A DNA stretch of 64,000 nucleotides, taken from contig NZ_CP028105.1 of the NCBI RefSeq assembly GCF_003019675.1, positions 3,302,282 to 3,366,281 on the forward strand. The letters are read 5' to 3'. The notes below the pieces were generated by a model. It was not told the origin of the DNA. It did no database searches and saw only the letters and a program-made list of their open reading frames with translations. How positions within the stretch are numbered: the first letter of the stretch is position 1; the number at the start of each line of letters is the position of its first letter. The translations under genes were made by a program, and so were the position numbers. Shown one piece after another: positions 45,577 through 54,397 of this stretch. Source of the stretch: Fusobacterium ulcerans. Lineage in GTDB: Bacteria; Fusobacteriota; Fusobacteriia; Fusobacteriales; Fusobacteriaceae.

Positions 45577-46824
45577 TTATTTTTCGTTTCTTTTATGTCT
45601 GTCAAGTTCTTTTGGTTCTATTGCCATAGCTCCACCACTTAGAAGTTTAGATACTCCAGTGTTTGTTTTGTGAGCTTTACAATCTTCACATTGACACTCT
45701 TCATGATATTCTTCAGGCTCAGTATAAGTAGTGATAACTCCTTCGAAGTTTCTCAATACAACTTTATGTGGAGCTTGAGAGATTACATATTGAGGCATTA
45801 CAGGAGTTTTTCCTCCTCCACCAGGTGCGTCAACTACGAATGTAGGTACAGCATATCCTGATGTATGTCCTCTTAATCCTTCAATAATTTCGATTCCTTT
45901 AGAAACAGGAGTTCTGAAATGCTCTAATCCCATTGAAAGGTCACATTGATAAATGTAGTAAGGTCTTACTCTCATTTTTACTAACTCATGAACTAATTTT
46001 TTCATTACATGTACACAGTCATTGATTCCTCTTAAAAGAACTGATTGGTTTCCTAGAGGAATTCCTGCGTTAGCTAGTAATTCACAAGCTTTTTTAGATT
46101 CTGGTGTTACTTCTTTTGGATGGTTGAAGTGTGTATTTAACCAGATTGGGTGGTATTTTTTCAACATTTCAACTAACTCTGGAGTTATTCTTTGAGGAAG
46201 AACAACTGGAGTTCTTGATCCGATTCTTACTATTTCAACGTGAGGAATAGCTCTTAATTTGCTGATGATATATTCTAAAGTTTCATCAGAAACTAATAAA
46301 GCGTCTCCTCCTGATAATAATACGTCTCTTACTTGTGGAGTTTTAGCTATATATTCAATAGCTTTGTCTATTCTGTCCATAGGCATTGCATCGTCACTTG
46401 CTCCAGCAAATCTTCTACGAGTACAGTGTCTGCAATACATTGAACACATATCAGTTATTAATAGAAGTACTCTGTCTGGATATCTGTGAGTCAATCCAGG
46501 AACTGGAGAATCTTCATCTTCATGTAATGGGTCTAAAAGATCTGCTTCTGCTTGATGAATTTCTTTTATTGAAGGAATAGCTTGTTTTCTAACTGGACAG
46601 TTAGGGTCATTATTATCCATCAATGAGAAATAGTATGGAGTAACAGCCATTCTTAAAGTCTCAAGAGTTTTCTTAACTCCTTCCTCTTCCTCTGCACTCA
46701 AAGTGATATATTTTTTAAGGTCTTCTAAACTTTCTATTCTATTTTTTACTTGCCAATGCCAATCGTTCCATTGCTCATCTGTTACATTTGGGAAAAACTT
46801 TGCTCTAGTGTTAACTGTGTTCAT
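45577..46824 (-). CDS. kamA: L-lysine 2,3-aminomutase
   Basis: Radical-SAM, PLP-dependent enzyme that converts L-lysine to L-beta-lysine, the first step of fermentation. 415 residues. The cluster motif is CSMYCRHC, and LLSGGDALLV is the SAM-binding region; PTFVVDAPGGGGKTPVMP holds the PLP lysine, and the C-terminal CQCEDCKAHK cysteines bind zinc at the dimer interface, as in the clostridial enzyme. AGGAG precedes the ATG. It sits between kdd and kamB in the operon. Confidence 0.98.
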   Translation of the reverse strand: MNTVNTRAKFFPNVTDEQWNDWHWQVKNRIESLEDLKKYITLSAEEEEGVKKTLETLRMAVTPYYFSLMDNNDPNCPVRKQAIPSIKEIHQAEADLLDPLHEDEDSPVPGLTHRYPDRVLLLITDMCSMYCRHCTRRRFAGASDDAMPMDRIDKAIEYIAKTPQVRDVLLSGGDALLVSDETLEYIISKLRAIPHVEIVRIGSRTPVVLPQRITPELVEMLKKYHPIWLNTHFNHPKEVTPESKKACELLANAGIPLGNQSVLLRGINDCVHVMKKLVHELVKMRVRPYYIYQCDLSMGLEHFRTPVSKGIEIIEGLRGHTSGYAVPTFVVDAPGGGGKTPVMPQYVISQAPHKVVLRNFEGVITTYTEPEEYHEECQCEDCKAHKTNTGVSKLLSGGAMAIEPKELDRHKRNEK

Positions 46825-46887
46825 TTTATCATCTCCTCTAATTTTAATTTCATGTCTTAGTTTTTAAGTTATTTTTAAGGCAAAAGA

Positions 46888-47925
46888 TTAAACATATAAT
46901 TCGTTGAATATTTCTCTTAATACAGCACTTTCTCTCAATTCTTCTAAAGTGATTGCAGCATGGTCTTTAGTGTATCCATTTCCTACGATCATAGTAACGT
47001 CTTTTCCTACACCTTCAGCACCTAAAGCAGCTTTAGTGAATGAAGTTGCCATAGAGAAGAAGTAAGCTATTCCTAAATCTTTAACTGGTAAAATTGTTGA
47101 CATTTCTGTATTTTGTACATTTACACAGTTGATAGCGATATCTACTTCTTTACCATCGTTAGCAGCTAATACAGCATTTAATACTTCGATTGGTTTTGTA
47201 GCATCAGCAATAACTACTTTTATTTTGTCGCTTACTCTAGCTAATAGAGCAGCTTCTTTTTCATTTCTTACTAATCCAATTACAGTTCCAGTAGGTCCTA
47301 CTCTTTTTACTGCTTCATAAGCACAAAGCATTCCTGATTTTCCAGCTGATCCAAGGATAACAACTGATTGACAAGGTCTAGCTAATTTAGCAACTTGTGC
47401 AGGTGCTCCAGCTACATCTAGAGCTGCAAGAGCTAAAGTTTCAGGCATATCTTTTGGTAATACAGCATAGATTCCACTTTCGAAAAGTATTGCTTTACCT
47501 TTGATTTCTACTCTGTCGATATCTGGTTTTACATCAACAATTTCATCTATTTTTAATGGAGTAAGAGATAGAGAAACTAGAGTAGCTATTTTATCTCCAA
47601 CTTTAAGATCAGTTTTTCCAACTAAATCGTCTCCAATTTTTTCGATAGTTCCAATAAGCATTCCACCTGATCCAGTTACAGGGTTTTGCATTTTTCCTCT
47701 TTCACCAACAATTTCTTTTATTTTAGCTTTGATTTTTTCTACATCGTGTCCTGCTTCTTCTTCGATTTGAGTGAATGAAGCTGAGTCAACGTTTAATGCC
47801 ATTACATCTATTAATATCTCATTTGAGTATATGTTCATGTCGTTATTTATTTTTAAAGCTGGTTGTGGTAAAACTCCTTGTGGTTCTATAACTCTGTGTG
47901 TTCCGTATTTACATCCTTTTATCAT
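46888..47925 (-). CDS. kdd: L-erythro-3,5-diaminohexanoate dehydrogenase
   Basis: 345 residues; oxidatively deaminates 3,5-diaminohexanoate to 3-keto-5-aminohexanoate using NAD(P). It resembles medium-chain dehydrogenases, with a nucleotide-binding Rossmann region VVILGSAGKSGMLCAYEA. The N-terminal block KYGTHRVIEPQGVLPQPALK is a hallmark of Kdd. Ribosome site AAGGAGGAG lies upstream of the ATG. The order kal-kce-kdd-kamA matches the fusobacterial lysine cluster. No homologue confusion is likely given the flanking genes. Confidence 0.96.
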   Translation of the reverse strand: MIKGCKYGTHRVIEPQGVLPQPALKINNDMNIYSNEILIDVMALNVDSASFTQIEEEAGHDVEKIKAKIKEIVGERGKMQNPVTGSGGMLIGTIEKIGDDLVGKTDLKVGDKIATLVSLSLTPLKIDEIVDVKPDIDRVEIKGKAILFESGIYAVLPKDMPETLALAALDVAGAPAQVAKLARPCQSVVILGSAGKSGMLCAYEAVKRVGPTGTVIGLVRNEKEAALLARVSDKIKVVIADATKPIEVLNAVLAANDGKEVDIAINCVNVQNTEMSTILPVKDLGIAYFFSMATSFTKAALGAEGVGKDVTMIVGNGYTKDHAAITLEELRESAVLREIFNELYV

Positions 47926-47975
47926 TTAAAATCTCCTCCTTAAATTATATTTTAGTTTCTATCATTCAAGTTAAA

Positions 47976-48791
47976 TTATTTTTTTAATCCTAAGATTTCT
48001 CTAGCTTCATCAGGAGTAGCAACTTCTCTTCCTAATTCTTTAGCTAATCTTACAACTTTTTCTACAAGTTCTCCATTTGATTTAGCAAGTACACCTTTTT
48101 CAATGTATACATTGTCTTCAAATCCAACTCTTACATGTCCACCCATAGTGATAGCCATTGCTGCCATTGGGAATTCATGTCTTCCTATTCCAGCTACTGT
48201 CCATGTAGAACCTTCTGGGATACTTTCACTGATAAACACAAGGTCTCTTGCACTTGCTGCCATTTGTACTCCTAAAACGAAGTCAAAATGCATAGGTTTT
48301 TTGATGAATCCTTGTTTTGCATATCTTATAGCATAATCTACCATTCCTTTGTCGAATACTTCGATTTCAGGTTTTACTCCTCTTTCGATCATTATTTTTC
48401 CAAAGTTTTTAATAGTATTTTCTGTATTAGTGAAAACTTCATCTCCACCAAAATTGCAAGTTCCACAATCTAGAGTTGCCATTTCTGGTCCTAATTCAGT
48501 AGGTTGTAATCTTTCAAGATCTGTCATTCCAACTGCTCCACCAGTAGATGGCTGGATTATTGCATCTGGACATTTTTCTCTTATTGCATCCATGCATTGT
48601 TTAAATCTCTCTTTAGATTGAGTAGGAGTCCCATCATCTTCTCTTACATGTAAGTGAATTATTGAAGCTCCAGCTTTGTATGCTCCATATGCTTCTCTTA
48701 CTATCTCTTCTACAGTATAAGGAACTGCTGGATTTTGTTCTTTAGTTACTTCAGCTCCGCATATAGCAGCTGTAATTATTAATTTTTCCAT
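47976..48791 (-). CDS. kce: 3-keto-5-aminohexanoate cleavage enzyme (BKACE family)
   Basis: About 271 residues of the DUF849/BKACE family. It condenses 3-keto-5-aminohexanoate with acetyl-CoA and splits it into L-3-aminobutyryl-CoA and acetoacetate. The zinc ligands are in IIHLHVREDDGTPTQ and in GIGRHEFPMA; TGGAVGMTDLERLQP and TLDCGTCNFGG line the active site. Start: AAGGAG with the ATG at 48791 behind it; an earlier in-frame ATG (48797) directly abuts the site. It is the second gene of the operon. Confidence 0.96.
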   Translation of the reverse strand: MEKLIITAAICGAEVTKEQNPAVPYTVEEIVREAYGAYKAGASIIHLHVREDDGTPTQSKERFKQCMDAIREKCPDAIIQPSTGGAVGMTDLERLQPTELGPEMATLDCGTCNFGGDEVFTNTENTIKNFGKIMIERGVKPEIEVFDKGMVDYAIRYAKQGFIKKPMHFDFVLGVQMAASARDLVFISESIPEGSTWTVAGIGRHEFPMAAMAITMGGHVRVGFEDNVYIEKGVLAKSNGELVEKVVRLAKELGREVATPDEAREILGLKK

Positions 48792-48823
48792 TTCCATCTC
48801 CTTTCAATTAGATTAAATTATCT

Positions 48824-49207
48824 TTATTTTTTTCTTTGTTTGTCTTTAGGAGTTACGCAAGTTCCGCTAGCTCTACATACAACTATTGGTTCAGTTAAAA
48901 CATCTGCTGCTGAATCATTGATATCAGGTCTAGGAACAATAACCTTTCTAGCTTCAAAAACCATTTTTCTTGAGCTGTTTCCAGAACTTACTATTTCACC
49001 AACAGCTTCTATAAAATCTCCAGCAAATACAGGAGCCATAAATTCTACACTGTCATAAGCTTTAAATAATCCCTCGTCTCCATCCATTTGGATTAAAAGT
49101 TCAGTAGCAACGTCACCAAATAATTGTAACATTCTAGCTCCATCAACTAAATTTCCTCCATAGTGCGCATCATGAGAACTCATTCTTAATCTGATCATTG
49201 ATTTCAT
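48824..49207 (-). CDS. kal: 3-aminobutyryl-CoA ammonia lyase
   Basis: 127 residues, a hotdog-fold enzyme that removes ammonia from L-3-aminobutyryl-CoA to yield crotonyl-CoA. The N-terminal [27 protein letters not shown] is typical of Kal, and [20 protein letters not shown] is the hotdog core. GGAGG is 8 nt before the ATG. It is the first gene behind the lysine riboswitch and opens the eight-gene lysine-fermentation operon. Crotonyl-CoA goes on to butyryl-CoA through genes not in this window. Confidence 0.95.
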   Translation of the reverse strand: MKSMIRLRMSSHDAHYGGNLVDGARMLQLFGDVATELLIQMDGDEGLFKAYDSVEFMAPVFAGDFIEAVGEIVSSGNSSRKMVFEARKVIVPRPDINDSAADVLTEPIVVCRASGTCVTPKDKQRKK

Positions 49208-49249
49208 AATTTTTTCCTCCTAATTCCTTAAATTTAAATTTTCAAAAAA

Positions 49250-49290
49250 TTAAAAAAGATGCATGTGATAATAGACATAGTTAAACTGTA
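49250..49290 (-). terminator. Putative expression-platform terminator of the lysine riboswitch
   Basis: Downstream of the aptamer the leftward transcript has ATGC and GCAT (plus CATG repeats) enclosing a roughly 30-nt region, immediately followed by CTTTTTT and a second T run. The stem is weak by eye, so the exact terminator/antiterminator pairing is unresolved. Confidence 0.4.
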
Positions 49291-49320
49291 AGCATGATTT
49301 GATCTTGATTTTACTCAACC

Positions 49321-49492
49321 CAAAATAGCTCTCCACAATAAATGTGACAGTTGTTGCATATTCCTGCAACCCCCAAGAAAAAAAACCATAAGCAATCTTT
49401 TTTCTTTCGGCAACTACGTCCTTCGCATGAAGCATTGAGAGCTTTTTCTCTTAGCATCTCCATACTACCTCCATAAATGCACCTCTATTTTA
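49321..49492 (-). ncRNA. Lysine riboswitch aptamer (L box)
   Basis: Read leftward, all conserved blocks are in order: AGAGGTGC (49479-49486), GAAGG, GCCGAA (49406-49411), GGGGGTTGC...GCAAC, ACTGTCAC (49344-49351) and GTGGAGAGCTA (49326-49336). P1 forms between CTATTTT (plus 49485-49491) and its complement at 49321-49328. It stands ahead of a lysine catabolic operon, so lysine should switch expression on, the reverse of the usual biosynthesis control. Confidence 0.95.
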
Positions 49493-49608
49493 TATATAAA
49501 TATTCAATTGTCTTATACGCTCGCTATGTCATAGAATTCTTAGATAAGCAACATTTATGATATATATGTATGCTTTTTCTAAAAATATAACACACTTCTT
49601 TCAATATA

Positions 49609-49637
49609 AGTATACTTTGACTTTTTTTAAAAGTCAA
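49609..49637 (-). promoter_or_regulatory. Promoter of the lysine-fermentation operon
   Basis: Leftward TTGACT (49632-49637), a 17-nt spacer and TATACT (49609-49614), about 120 nt upstream of the aptamer. A closer promoter cannot be excluded. Confidence 0.5.
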
Positions 49638-49817
49638 TAGAAATTCTAATTTTTTTTTAAAAGTTATTGTAATCTCTTTAAGACTTCCCAAAATAATTAC
49701 CCTTTCACTTACTTTTCTTTTTTTGAAGGATTTTTAAATTTCATTTGGTATATTATAATAATACAATAATATTTTATTGGAAGGTTACCTGAATAAAAAA
49801 TAAGGAGGGAAATTTTT

Positions 49818-50318
49818 ATGAAAGATCAATTTATGGATGAATACTCTACTATCTTTAAAGTAATTGAAAAGACCCCTCTATTTAGTGCTCTCAGCAAAGA
49901 GGAAACCAAAGAAATGCTTTCATTGATGACATTAAAAAATTACAAAAAAGGTGAAATTATATTTGAGCAAGATAGCTCTCCTAACAATATTTATATAATC
50001 GAAAATGGGATAGTTAAACTTTTTCATAAAAAAGATGAAGTTGATTTTGATATAGGAACTTTCACTACTGGAAATTGTTTTGGAGAAGTTGCTCTTATTG
50101 GTATACTTCCATATGTTGGAACTGCTGTTGCCATGAGTGAACTGTCAGTGTTACAGTTTTCAAAAATGTCATTGCACAAATTATCTAAAACTAATATAGT
50201 GCTCTTTAATAAATTTATTCTGAATATATCTCGTGAAGTATGTAGAAGACTTTATCTTATTGACAAGCATCTTGTTAAAGCTTTAGAAGAAAATTCAAAA
50301 CTCAGCAACTCAATTTAA
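49818..50318 (+). CDS. Cyclic-nucleotide-binding-domain (Crp/Fnr-like) protein lacking a DNA-binding domain
   Basis: 166 residues, essentially one cNMP-type beta-barrel: KTPLFSALSKEETKEML, then KGEIIFEQDSSPNNIYIIENGIVKLF, and GNCFGEVALIGILPYVGTAVAMSELSVLQF. The usual phosphate-binding Arg after GE-A-L is replaced (ILPYVGTA), so cAMP binding is unlikely. After the C helix (NKFILNISREVCRRL) it ends without a helix-turn-helix. It could be a sensor or signalling protein rather than a classical regulator. AGGAGGG precedes the ATG. Divergent from the kam operon. Confidence 0.85.
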   Translation: MKDQFMDEYSTIFKVIEKTPLFSALSKEETKEMLSLMTLKNYKKGEIIFEQDSSPNNIYIIENGIVKLFHKKDEVDFDIGTFTTGNCFGEVALIGILPYVGTAVAMSELSVLQFSKMSLHKLSKTNIVLFNKFILNISREVCRRLYLIDKHLVKALEENSKLSNSI

Positions 50319-50347
50319 TAATTCATATTTACCCTTTATAAAAATCG

Positions 50348-50356
50348 TGATATAAT
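50348..50356 (+). promoter_or_regulatory. Extended -10 promoter of the rubredoxin gene
   Basis: TGATATAAT, 41 nt upstream of the start codon, identical to the nonamer at moaA. Confidence 0.5.
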
Positions 50357-50396
50357 TCTTATAGATTATTCTGAAAAATTTATTGGAGGTTTACCT

Positions 50397-50738
50397 ATGA
50401 AAAAATATATATGTGAAGTTTGTGGATATGTTTATGATCCTGCTGTTGGTGATGTAGACCATGGTATTAAAGCTGGAACTTCTTTTAATGACTTACCAGA
50501 AGATTGGACTTGTCCTCCTTGTGGTGCTGACAAGCATGCTTTTGCTGAAGTAAAGGAACATGATACTAACGAAACTGAAAAATTTATGTGTGAAGTGTGT
50601 GGATATGTTTATGATCCTGCTGTTGGTGATGCTGAGCATGGCATTAAAGCTGGAACTTCTTTCAATGATCTGCCAGAAGATTGGACTTGTCCTCCTTGTG
50701 GTGCTGATAAGCATGCATTTAGAAAATTCAAATATTAA
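50397..50738 (+). CDS. Two-domain (tandem) rubredoxin
   Basis: 113 residues made of two nearly identical rubredoxin domains joined by an acidic linker ([14 protein letters not shown]). Each has [14 protein letters not shown] and [14 protein letters not shown], giving the four Cys ligands of a mononuclear iron. Rubredoxins shuttle single electrons, commonly to oxygen- or peroxide-detoxifying reductases. The two units at 50412 and 50589 are very similar in DNA, so the duplication is recent or kept homogeneous. GGAGG precedes the ATG; a terminator follows. Confidence 0.96.
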   Translation: MKKYICEVCGYVYDPAVGDVDHGIKAGTSFNDLPEDWTCPPCGADKHAFAEVKEHDTNETEKFMCEVCGYVYDPAVGDAEHGIKAGTSFNDLPEDWTCPPCGADKHAFRKFKY

Positions 50739-50751
50739 TTAAAATATCTAT

Positions 50752-50780
50752 GGCACAGAATATTTCTGTGCCCTTTTTTT
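50752..50780 (+). terminator. Terminator of the rubredoxin gene
   Basis: GGCACAGAA pairs with TTTCTGTGCC across a two-base loop, followed by CTTTTTTT. Confidence 0.92.
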
Positions 50781-50858
50781 ATTTTGCTTTTAATTTGATA
50801 GGAAATACTATATAATAGCAGAATAAATGATTGCTATTGAATGTTTTGGAGGATTTTT

Positions 50859-52238
50859 ATGTTGTTGGATTTTATAAATAATCTCAAAAGAAAATATCCC
50901 AGTTCCTTTTGGCTTATGTGTTTCACTATTACTTGGGAAAGGTTTTCATATCATGGAATATCCACATTGCTTGTTCTCTACTTTACCACGTCTGTTATTA
51001 AAGGCGGCATTGGCCTTTCACCAAAAGAAGCCACTTCACTTTATGGGTTCTATGTAGGAATATTACATCTTACTCCATTGATTGGTGGATGGTTGTCAGA
51101 TAGGTATCTAGGACAGCAAAAATCTATAATTTTAGGTGGAGCTTTTATATCTCTTGGAAATTTTCTTTTATTTACAAGTTCTAATATTTATCAACTATAT
51201 TTTGGACTTCTTTCCATCATTATTGGAAATGGATTCTTCAAAGCTAATGGAACTAATCTTGTAGGAAATATTTATTCACATAAAAGTACTCTTGAAAGAG
51301 AAGTTGCTTACAGTCTTTTTTATATGTTTATAAATCTAGGTTCTTTCCTTGCTCCTTTTACAGCTGGTCTAGTAGCTGATAAATTCTTTGCTGTAAGAAC
51401 TATCACTGGAGAAATTACACATTTTGGGTATAAACCTATGTTTCTTATTTGCAGTATTATTGGTATCATTTGGACTGTTTCTTTTTTATGTCTTGCTCCT
51501 AAATATCTGAAAGATACTGGAAAATCACCATGTTACACATGCAAAACTGAAAAAAAATCAATTTTCTCTTTTGACTTTACTGAAAATGAAAAGAAAAGAA
51601 TAAAAGCCATGGGGATAATATCAATATTTGTTATTCTGTTCTGGACATCTTTTTATCAATCATTTAGCTCTATAACTTTGTATGCAAGAGATCATGTTGA
51701 TAGAAATTTACTTGGATTTATCATTCCTGTTCCTTGGTTTGCTGCTTTAAATGCTATACTTGGAATACTTTTTTCTCCAATACTGGCAATGTTATGGAGC
51801 CAGCTTAGAAAAAGAAATATAACTATTCCTGTAAAAATTTCTATCGGTATATTTTCAATGGGAATAGCTTTTGCCTTTATGACTATTTCAGTTCTTACTT
51901 CTGGAGGAATGAAAGCAAATATAATTTTCATTATTCTTGCATATGTATTTAATACTCTGTCTGAACTTTGTGTAGCTCCTATTGGTATTGCCATGTTTAA
52001 CTGCCTCTCTCCTAAAAGATATTCTACATTTTTTATGGGATTATGGTACATGACTATGTTCTTTGCAAGTATTATTTCTGGAAAAGTTGCTGGTTTTACA
52101 CAAGATATGGGATTTCTTACTATCTTTCTTTCTCTCGCTGTAATACTTTTTACAATGGGAAGCATTTTATATTTTTCCAGAAAACATCTTGATAATCTTA
52201 TGGTTGTAGAAGATGACTGTGATTGCAGGATAATATAA
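50859..52238 (+). CDS. Proton-dependent oligopeptide transporter (POT/PTR family)
   Basis: About 459 residues with roughly 12-14 hydrophobic segments. The N-terminal family motif ITWERFSYHGIS corresponds to ExxERFxYYG (Tyr to His at one place). Later blocks NGFFKANGTNLVGNIY and FYMFINLGSFLAPF are the PTR2 signatures. It imports di- and tripeptides with protons, which suits an amino-acid-fermenting organism. GGAGG lies 6-7 nt before the ATG at 50859; the frame's earlier ATG at 50841 precedes that site. Ends with acidic DDCDCRII. Confidence 0.94.
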   Translation: MLLDFINNLKRKYPSSFWLMCFTITWERFSYHGISTLLVLYFTTSVIKGGIGLSPKEATSLYGFYVGILHLTPLIGGWLSDRYLGQQKSIILGGAFISLGNFLLFTSSNIYQLYFGLLSIIIGNGFFKANGTNLVGNIYSHKSTLEREVAYSLFYMFINLGSFLAPFTAGLVADKFFAVRTITGEITHFGYKPMFLICSIIGIIWTVSFLCLAPKYLKDTGKSPCYTCKTEKKSIFSFDFTENEKKRIKAMGIISIFVILFWTSFYQSFSSITLYARDHVDRNLLGFIIPVPWFAALNAILGILFSPILAMLWSQLRKRNITIPVKISIGIFSMGIAFAFMTISVLTSGGMKANIIFIILAYVFNTLSELCVAPIGIAMFNCLSPKRYSTFFMGLWYMTMFFASIISGKVAGFTQDMGFLTIFLSLAVILFTMGSILYFSRKHLDNLMVVEDDCDCRII

Positions 52239-52289
52239 ATTAAAAAATACCATTAAAAAATTTATTATAAAATCTAAATAAAAAAATCT

Positions 52290-52349
52290 ACTGCTATGTT
52301 TTCAGAAAAGTTTTAAAAAATTTTTCTTTAATTTTATTCTAGTAGCAGT
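52290..52349 (+). terminator. Weak hairpin after the POT gene
   Basis: ACTGCTA (52290-52296) pairs with TAGCAGT (52343-52349), enclosing AGAAAA/TTTTTCT. No strong T run follows, so function is doubtful. Confidence 0.35.
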
Positions 52350-52422
52350 TTAATTGTTAATCTTAATAGACTTGACATTTTTGAGAGCTATTTTTGCTGA
52401 ACCAAATTGAAATAGAAAAATA

Positions 52423-52482
52423 AAAAACAAGAGGCTGTAGAAATTAGTTAATCATCACTAATTTTCAACAACCTCATTTTTT
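52423..52482 (-). terminator. Terminator of the PhzF operon
   Basis: Leftward GAGGTTGTTGAAAATTAGT pairs with ACTAATTTCTACAGCCTC (two mismatches), then a T-rich run. Confidence 0.85.
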
Positions 52483-52489
52483 AATTTAA

Positions 52490-53383
52490 TTATATTTCTA
52501 TTTTTCCCTCTACAAATTTTACTGCTGTTCCTCCAATAAGTACATCTAATTTTTCATCTTTAATTTGAATTTTTCCCATAATTTCACTTTTTCTACCTAA
52601 TTTTTCTCCTTGAGTAACTACAACAGTTTTTCCAGCTTCTATCTTTTCTATTGTATATAGATAATATATCAATGCTCCATTAGATGTTCCTGTTGCTGCT
52701 TCTTCATCTATATCAACTATTGGAGCAAAATTTCTAGCATAAAGCCTTGTTTCATTTTCAGTTTTTTCCATATAAAACGGATGAAGAGATATTATATCTA
52801 ACTCCTCACTGATTTTTCTAATTTTCTCCATATTTCCTACTATTTCATTTAATATTTCTTTTCTTTTCAAAGGTATCATCAAATCCCAAACACCTGTATA
52901 CGCCTTTACTATTTCTATACTCTCTTCAAAACTATCAGAAGAGATATTTAATGCTTCTGCTAGTTCAGTTTTATTTACAGTAAAGTTTTTATCTATTTTA
53001 GGCGAAGCTTGATACATCATTACATTCTCTATTCTGTTGTTTTTTATTTTTATAACTATAGGAAGAATCCCTAAATTAGTTTCTATATCTATTTTATTTT
53101 CTCCCTCAGCAGCTTTTATTATTCCACATTCTACCAAGGCTGTTCCATAAGCTATAGTTGCATGTCCACATAAATCTATCTCTTCTTTTGGAGTAAAAAA
53201 TCTTACCTTTATTTTTTCAGGGTCATTCAAAAACAAGAACACAGTTTCAGGATACCCAAGTTCTCTAGCTATATTCTGCATTTCTTCATCTTTTAATCCA
53301 TCTGCCCCTATTAAGACTCCAGCAGGATTTCCTTTAAAAACTTCTGTTGTAAATGAATCATATACCAATAATTTTCTTTCCAT
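52490..53383 (-). CDS. PhzF family (isomerase/epimerase-like) protein
   Basis: About 297 residues with the PhzF/diaminopimelate-epimerase-like fold. The motif VFKGNPAGVLI and the catalytic-region ELGYPETVFLF with GHATIAYGTAL are characteristic, and DEEAATGTSNGALIYYL closes the second half. The conserved Glu is in YPETVF. The substrate of this group is unknown. The longest frame starts with a TTG inside AAAGGA; the ATG at 53383, 6 nt behind it, is chosen. It is the last gene after the M19 dipeptidase, 7-21 bp away. Confidence 0.9.
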   Translation of the reverse strand: MERKLLVYDSFTTEVFKGNPAGVLIGADGLKDEEMQNIARELGYPETVFLFLNDPEKIKVRFFTPKEEIDLCGHATIAYGTALVECGIIKAAEGENKIDIETNLGILPIVIKIKNNRIENVMMYQASPKIDKNFTVNKTELAEALNISSDSFEESIEIVKAYTGVWDLMIPLKRKEILNEIVGNMEKIRKISEELDIISLHPFYMEKTENETRLYARNFAPIVDIDEEAATGTSNGALIYYLYTIEKIEAGKTVVVTQGEKLGRKSEIMGKIQIKDEKLDVLIGGTAVKFVEGKIEI

Positions 53384-53404
53384 ATTCCATCCTTTCAATT
53401 AAAA

Positions 53405-54367
53405 TTATTTTTCAAAAGTCATTTCTATTACTCTCATAAAGTTTTCATACGCTATTTTTCTTATATCCTCTTCTGAATACTCTCTTTTTCTTAATTCCTC
53501 TATGACATTTTGTGCATAGGAAGCATCTTCTAATCCTTTTGGATTCATATCTTTTCCTGTTCTGTCAACATGAAGATATTCACAGAAATCAAAACCTATT
53601 CCCACATGTTTAACTCCCACTAGGGATACCATGTGGTCTATATGATCAACATATCTTTCTATTGTTTGTTTTTCTTTGTCTAAATCTACAAATCCTTTAT
53701 AAGCAACTGCTCCTACTAACCCTCCAGTTTCTGCTATTGCTTTAATCTGTTCATCAGTTAAATTTCTTACATGATCACAAAGACTTCTGGCATTTGAATG
53801 AGAAGCAATTATAGGTTTTGTACTTGTCTCATAAATTCCCCAGAAAGTTTTTTCATTGGCATGAGATACATCTACTACCATGCCTAATTCATTCATCTTT
53901 CTTATGGCTGCTTTTCCTATTTCTGTTATGCCTCTATTTTCATCCCCCTTTGCTCCTGTTCCAAGATCATTTTCCTCATTCCAAGTAAGTGATGCATGTC
54001 TAAAGCCCAACTGATAGAAAGTATCCAGCCAGTCCAGATTTTTCTTTATTGCTCTAAGCCCTTCTATCCCCATAAGAACATTTAACTTTCCACTTACTAT
54101 CCCTTTGTTAAAATCTCCTGATTTTTTTATTATATTATATAAATCCTCATTCTTTTTAATTTCATGAATAGTTGAATTTACCATCCACATCATTTCTTTT
54201 TCTTCATCTGCTACATTTTCATCAAGATAAGCTATAAATATACCACCCATAATATTTCCATCTTTAAATCTGTCAAGATGATGATCTCTTACAATATGTT
54301 CTTCTCCATTTTTTCTTTTTGCAGAAACATCAAACCAGATATCTGCATGTCCATCAAATATTTTCAT
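53405..54367 (-). CDS. Membrane dipeptidase / renal dipeptidase (M19) family
   Basis: 320 residues. Zn ligands: His and Asp in FDGHADIWFD at the N-terminus, the Glu in MGIEGLRAI, and the His in VDVSHANEKTF and ASHSNARSL, followed by GIGFDFCEYL. M19 enzymes cleave dipeptides, including D-amino-acid-containing ones. No signal peptide is visible, so it is probably cytoplasmic. GGGGG lies 8 nt before the ATG. It is between a 94-aa gene and the PhzF gene; the pairing suggests processing of peptide or D-amino-acid compounds, unproven. Confidence 0.94.
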   Translation of the reverse strand: MKIFDGHADIWFDVSAKRKNGEEHIVRDHHLDRFKDGNIMGGIFIAYLDENVADEEKEMMWMVNSTIHEIKKNEDLYNIIKKSGDFNKGIVSGKLNVLMGIEGLRAIKKNLDWLDTFYQLGFRHASLTWNEENDLGTGAKGDENRGITEIGKAAIRKMNELGMVVDVSHANEKTFWGIYETSTKPIIASHSNARSLCDHVRNLTDEQIKAIAETGGLVGAVAYKGFVDLDKEKQTIERYVDHIDHMVSLVGVKHVGIGFDFCEYLHVDRTGKDMNPKGLEDASYAQNVIEELRKREYSEEDIRKIAYENFMRVIEMTFEK

Positions 54368-54397
54368 CTCTTGTTCCCCCTTATTCCTTAATTTATT

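Noticed and set aside
49250-49435. A 61-codon leftward ORF upstream of kal
   Set aside because: It lies within the lysine riboswitch and its platform, has no ribosome site and codes for nothing recognisable.
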